Shown here: positions 5,990-6,739 of the stretch, piece after piece
Layout of the letters: the number at the start of each line of letters is the position of its first letter
Numbering within the stretch: position 1 is the stretch's first letter
Assembly (NCBI GenBank): GCA_021736965.1
Contig: JAIPEV010000095.1
Span: 1-6,739 of the forward strand
Length of the DNA stretch: 6,739 bases
Source: Halanaerobiales bacterium
Lineage (GTDB): Bacteria > Bacillota > Halanaerobiia > Halanaerobiales > M55B127
Direction of reading: 5' to 3'
Notes under the pieces: generated by a model
Database searches by the model: none
Told to the model about the DNA's origin: nothing
What the model saw: the letters and a program-made list of their open reading frames with translations, nothing else
Made by a program: the position numbers and the translations under genes

Positions 5990-6739
5990 TATATTTCCTC
6001 GATTCCTATATTATTTTTACCCTGATTAGACATGATTGCATTAAATATTCCATATAAAATTAAAAACCCACCAACAATTGTAGCAGTAGTCAATTTTTCA
6101 TTTATTATTACTAAAGCCAATATAGTTGTCATTATAGGTTCACCTAAAATTGCCAATGAAACAATCGTAGCAGGAACATATCTGATCGACAAATTCAAAA
6201 CAGAATGACCGATTAATGTTGGTCCTAAAGCTAATAGTAAGAAATAAATATAGTTGATATTATTATACCCTGTTAAAGAATGACCAGAAATTAAAACAAA
6301 GATTAATAAAAAGAATGAGCAGTAAGTATAGACAATATATATATATGGAATATATTGAATGTTTTTTCTAAAACTACGACCTAAAAATAGGTAACAGGCT
6401 GCTAATAATGCTGCCAATACTGCCAACATATCTCCATAAAATCTGGATAGTATTATATAAAAATCAGAAAAACTTATAATTATACTCCCCAGCAAAGCAA
6501 ATACTACACCTACAAATGCACCTTTTCTAAGATCCTGTTTCGCAAATAGGTATTCTAATAATAAAGTAAACAGGGGTTGGATAGCAATAAATATCACTGC
6601 ATTTGCCACATTTGTTAGCTGAATTGCAGAAATCCAAGCATAAAAATGTAAAGCCAGCAAAAATCCAACAAGGGCTGGCCTAAAATCTAAAAGATATTTA
6701 AGAGAATCACTGTATTTAATAAAAAATATTGGAGTAAGA
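5989..6739 (-). CDS. EamA-family (drug/metabolite) transporter, N-terminus beyond right edge
   Basis: A second EamA-type inner-membrane transporter, upstream of and overlapping the complete one. The frame stays open to the window edge (last whole codon 6736-6738), giving 250 visible residues. The TTG at 6658-6660 is not the start: the codons before it read RPALVGFLLALHFYAWISAI, the usual EamA sequence at the third helix (compare xGLLLALHFxxWFxAL). About 40-60 N-terminal residues are missing, including the first WG(S/T) helix. Repeat 1 continues with VANAVIFIAIQPLFTLLLEY. Repeat 2 has the conserved RYVPATIVSLAILGEP, then a final helix pair with NEKLT. The C-terminal tail NQGKNNIGIEEI is polar. 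It is clearly a different subgroup from its neighbour, not a recent duplicate, since hallmark segments differ in sequence. The promoter must lie outside the window. The substrate is unknown. Confidence 0.88.
   Translation of the reverse strand, partial: LTPIFFIKYSDSLKYLLDFRPALVGFLLALHFYAWISAIQLTNVANAVIFIAIQPLFTLLLEYLFAKQDLRKGAFVGVVFALLGSIIISFSDFYIILSRFYGDMLAVLAALLAACYLFLGRSFRKNIQYIPYIYIVYTYCSFFLLIFVLISGHSLTGYNNINYIYFLLLALGPTLIGHSVLNLSIRYVPATIVSLAILGEPIMTTILALVIINEKLTTATIVGGFLILYGIFNAIMSNQGKNNIGIEEI
5996..6000 (-). promoter_or_regulatory. Ribosome binding site of the downstream EamA gene, inside the upstream gene
   Basis: The minus strand reads GAGGA, 6 nt before the ATG, and forms part of the Glu-Glu codons that end the upstream EamA gene. 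With the TAATG overlap it suggests that ribosomes finishing the first gene restart on the second. Confidence 0.75.

Noticed and set aside
6658..6660. TTG as the start of the upstream EamA gene
   Set aside because: The frame continues upstream with conserved EamA sequence to the window edge, so the true start lies outside.

Overview
This 6.7-kb window is ordinary low-GC bacterial chromosome. A/T dominates everywhere, AAA/ATT/TTA codons are favoured, and Shine-Dalgarno sites are strong AGGAGG types. Together with a Firmicutes-style pyridoxamine kinase and a single-chain transketolase, this points to a low-GC Gram-positive anaerobe (Clostridia or Halanaerobiales-like). That placement is an inference with low confidence. 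I see no tRNA, rRNA, CRISPR array, insertion sequence, prophage gene or integration scar.

Left half (1-3452, all minus strand): three closely spaced genes that look like one operon, transcribed glgC, then a pyridoxamine kinase, then transketolase. The gaps are 15 and 34 nt and each gene has its own strong ribosome binding site. GlgC makes ADP-glucose, the kinase makes pyridoxal/pyridoxamine phosphate, and transketolase shuffles two-carbon units in the pentose phosphate pathway. The transketolase runs off the left edge; 429 codons are present, from a GTG start to just past the catalytic glutamate. The three genes use three different start codons: TTG, ATG and GTG.

Middle (3453-3693): a 241-bp, extremely A/T-rich divergent intergenic region. 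It holds a near-consensus vegetative promoter (TTGACT, 17 bp, TATAAT) for the rightward gene and a weaker candidate for the leftward operon. The rightward gene (3694-5010) is a 438-residue major facilitator exporter of the drug-efflux (DHA3/MFS_3) type. Its open frame extends upstream to 3613, but that extension covers the promoter and is not protein.

Right part (5045-6739, minus strand): two consecutive EamA-type drug/metabolite transporters. The stop of the first and the start of the second overlap by one base (TAATG), so they are probably translationally coupled. The upstream member is cut by the right edge of the window. The MFS gene and this pair converge on a 34-bp gap.

The window therefore joins a central-carbon and cofactor operon to accessory membrane export genes of unknown substrate. 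Nothing amounts to a new biological system. The points most worth a second look are the operon that puts a PLP-salvage kinase between glgC and tkt, the isolated glgC, and the coupled pair of EamA proteins.
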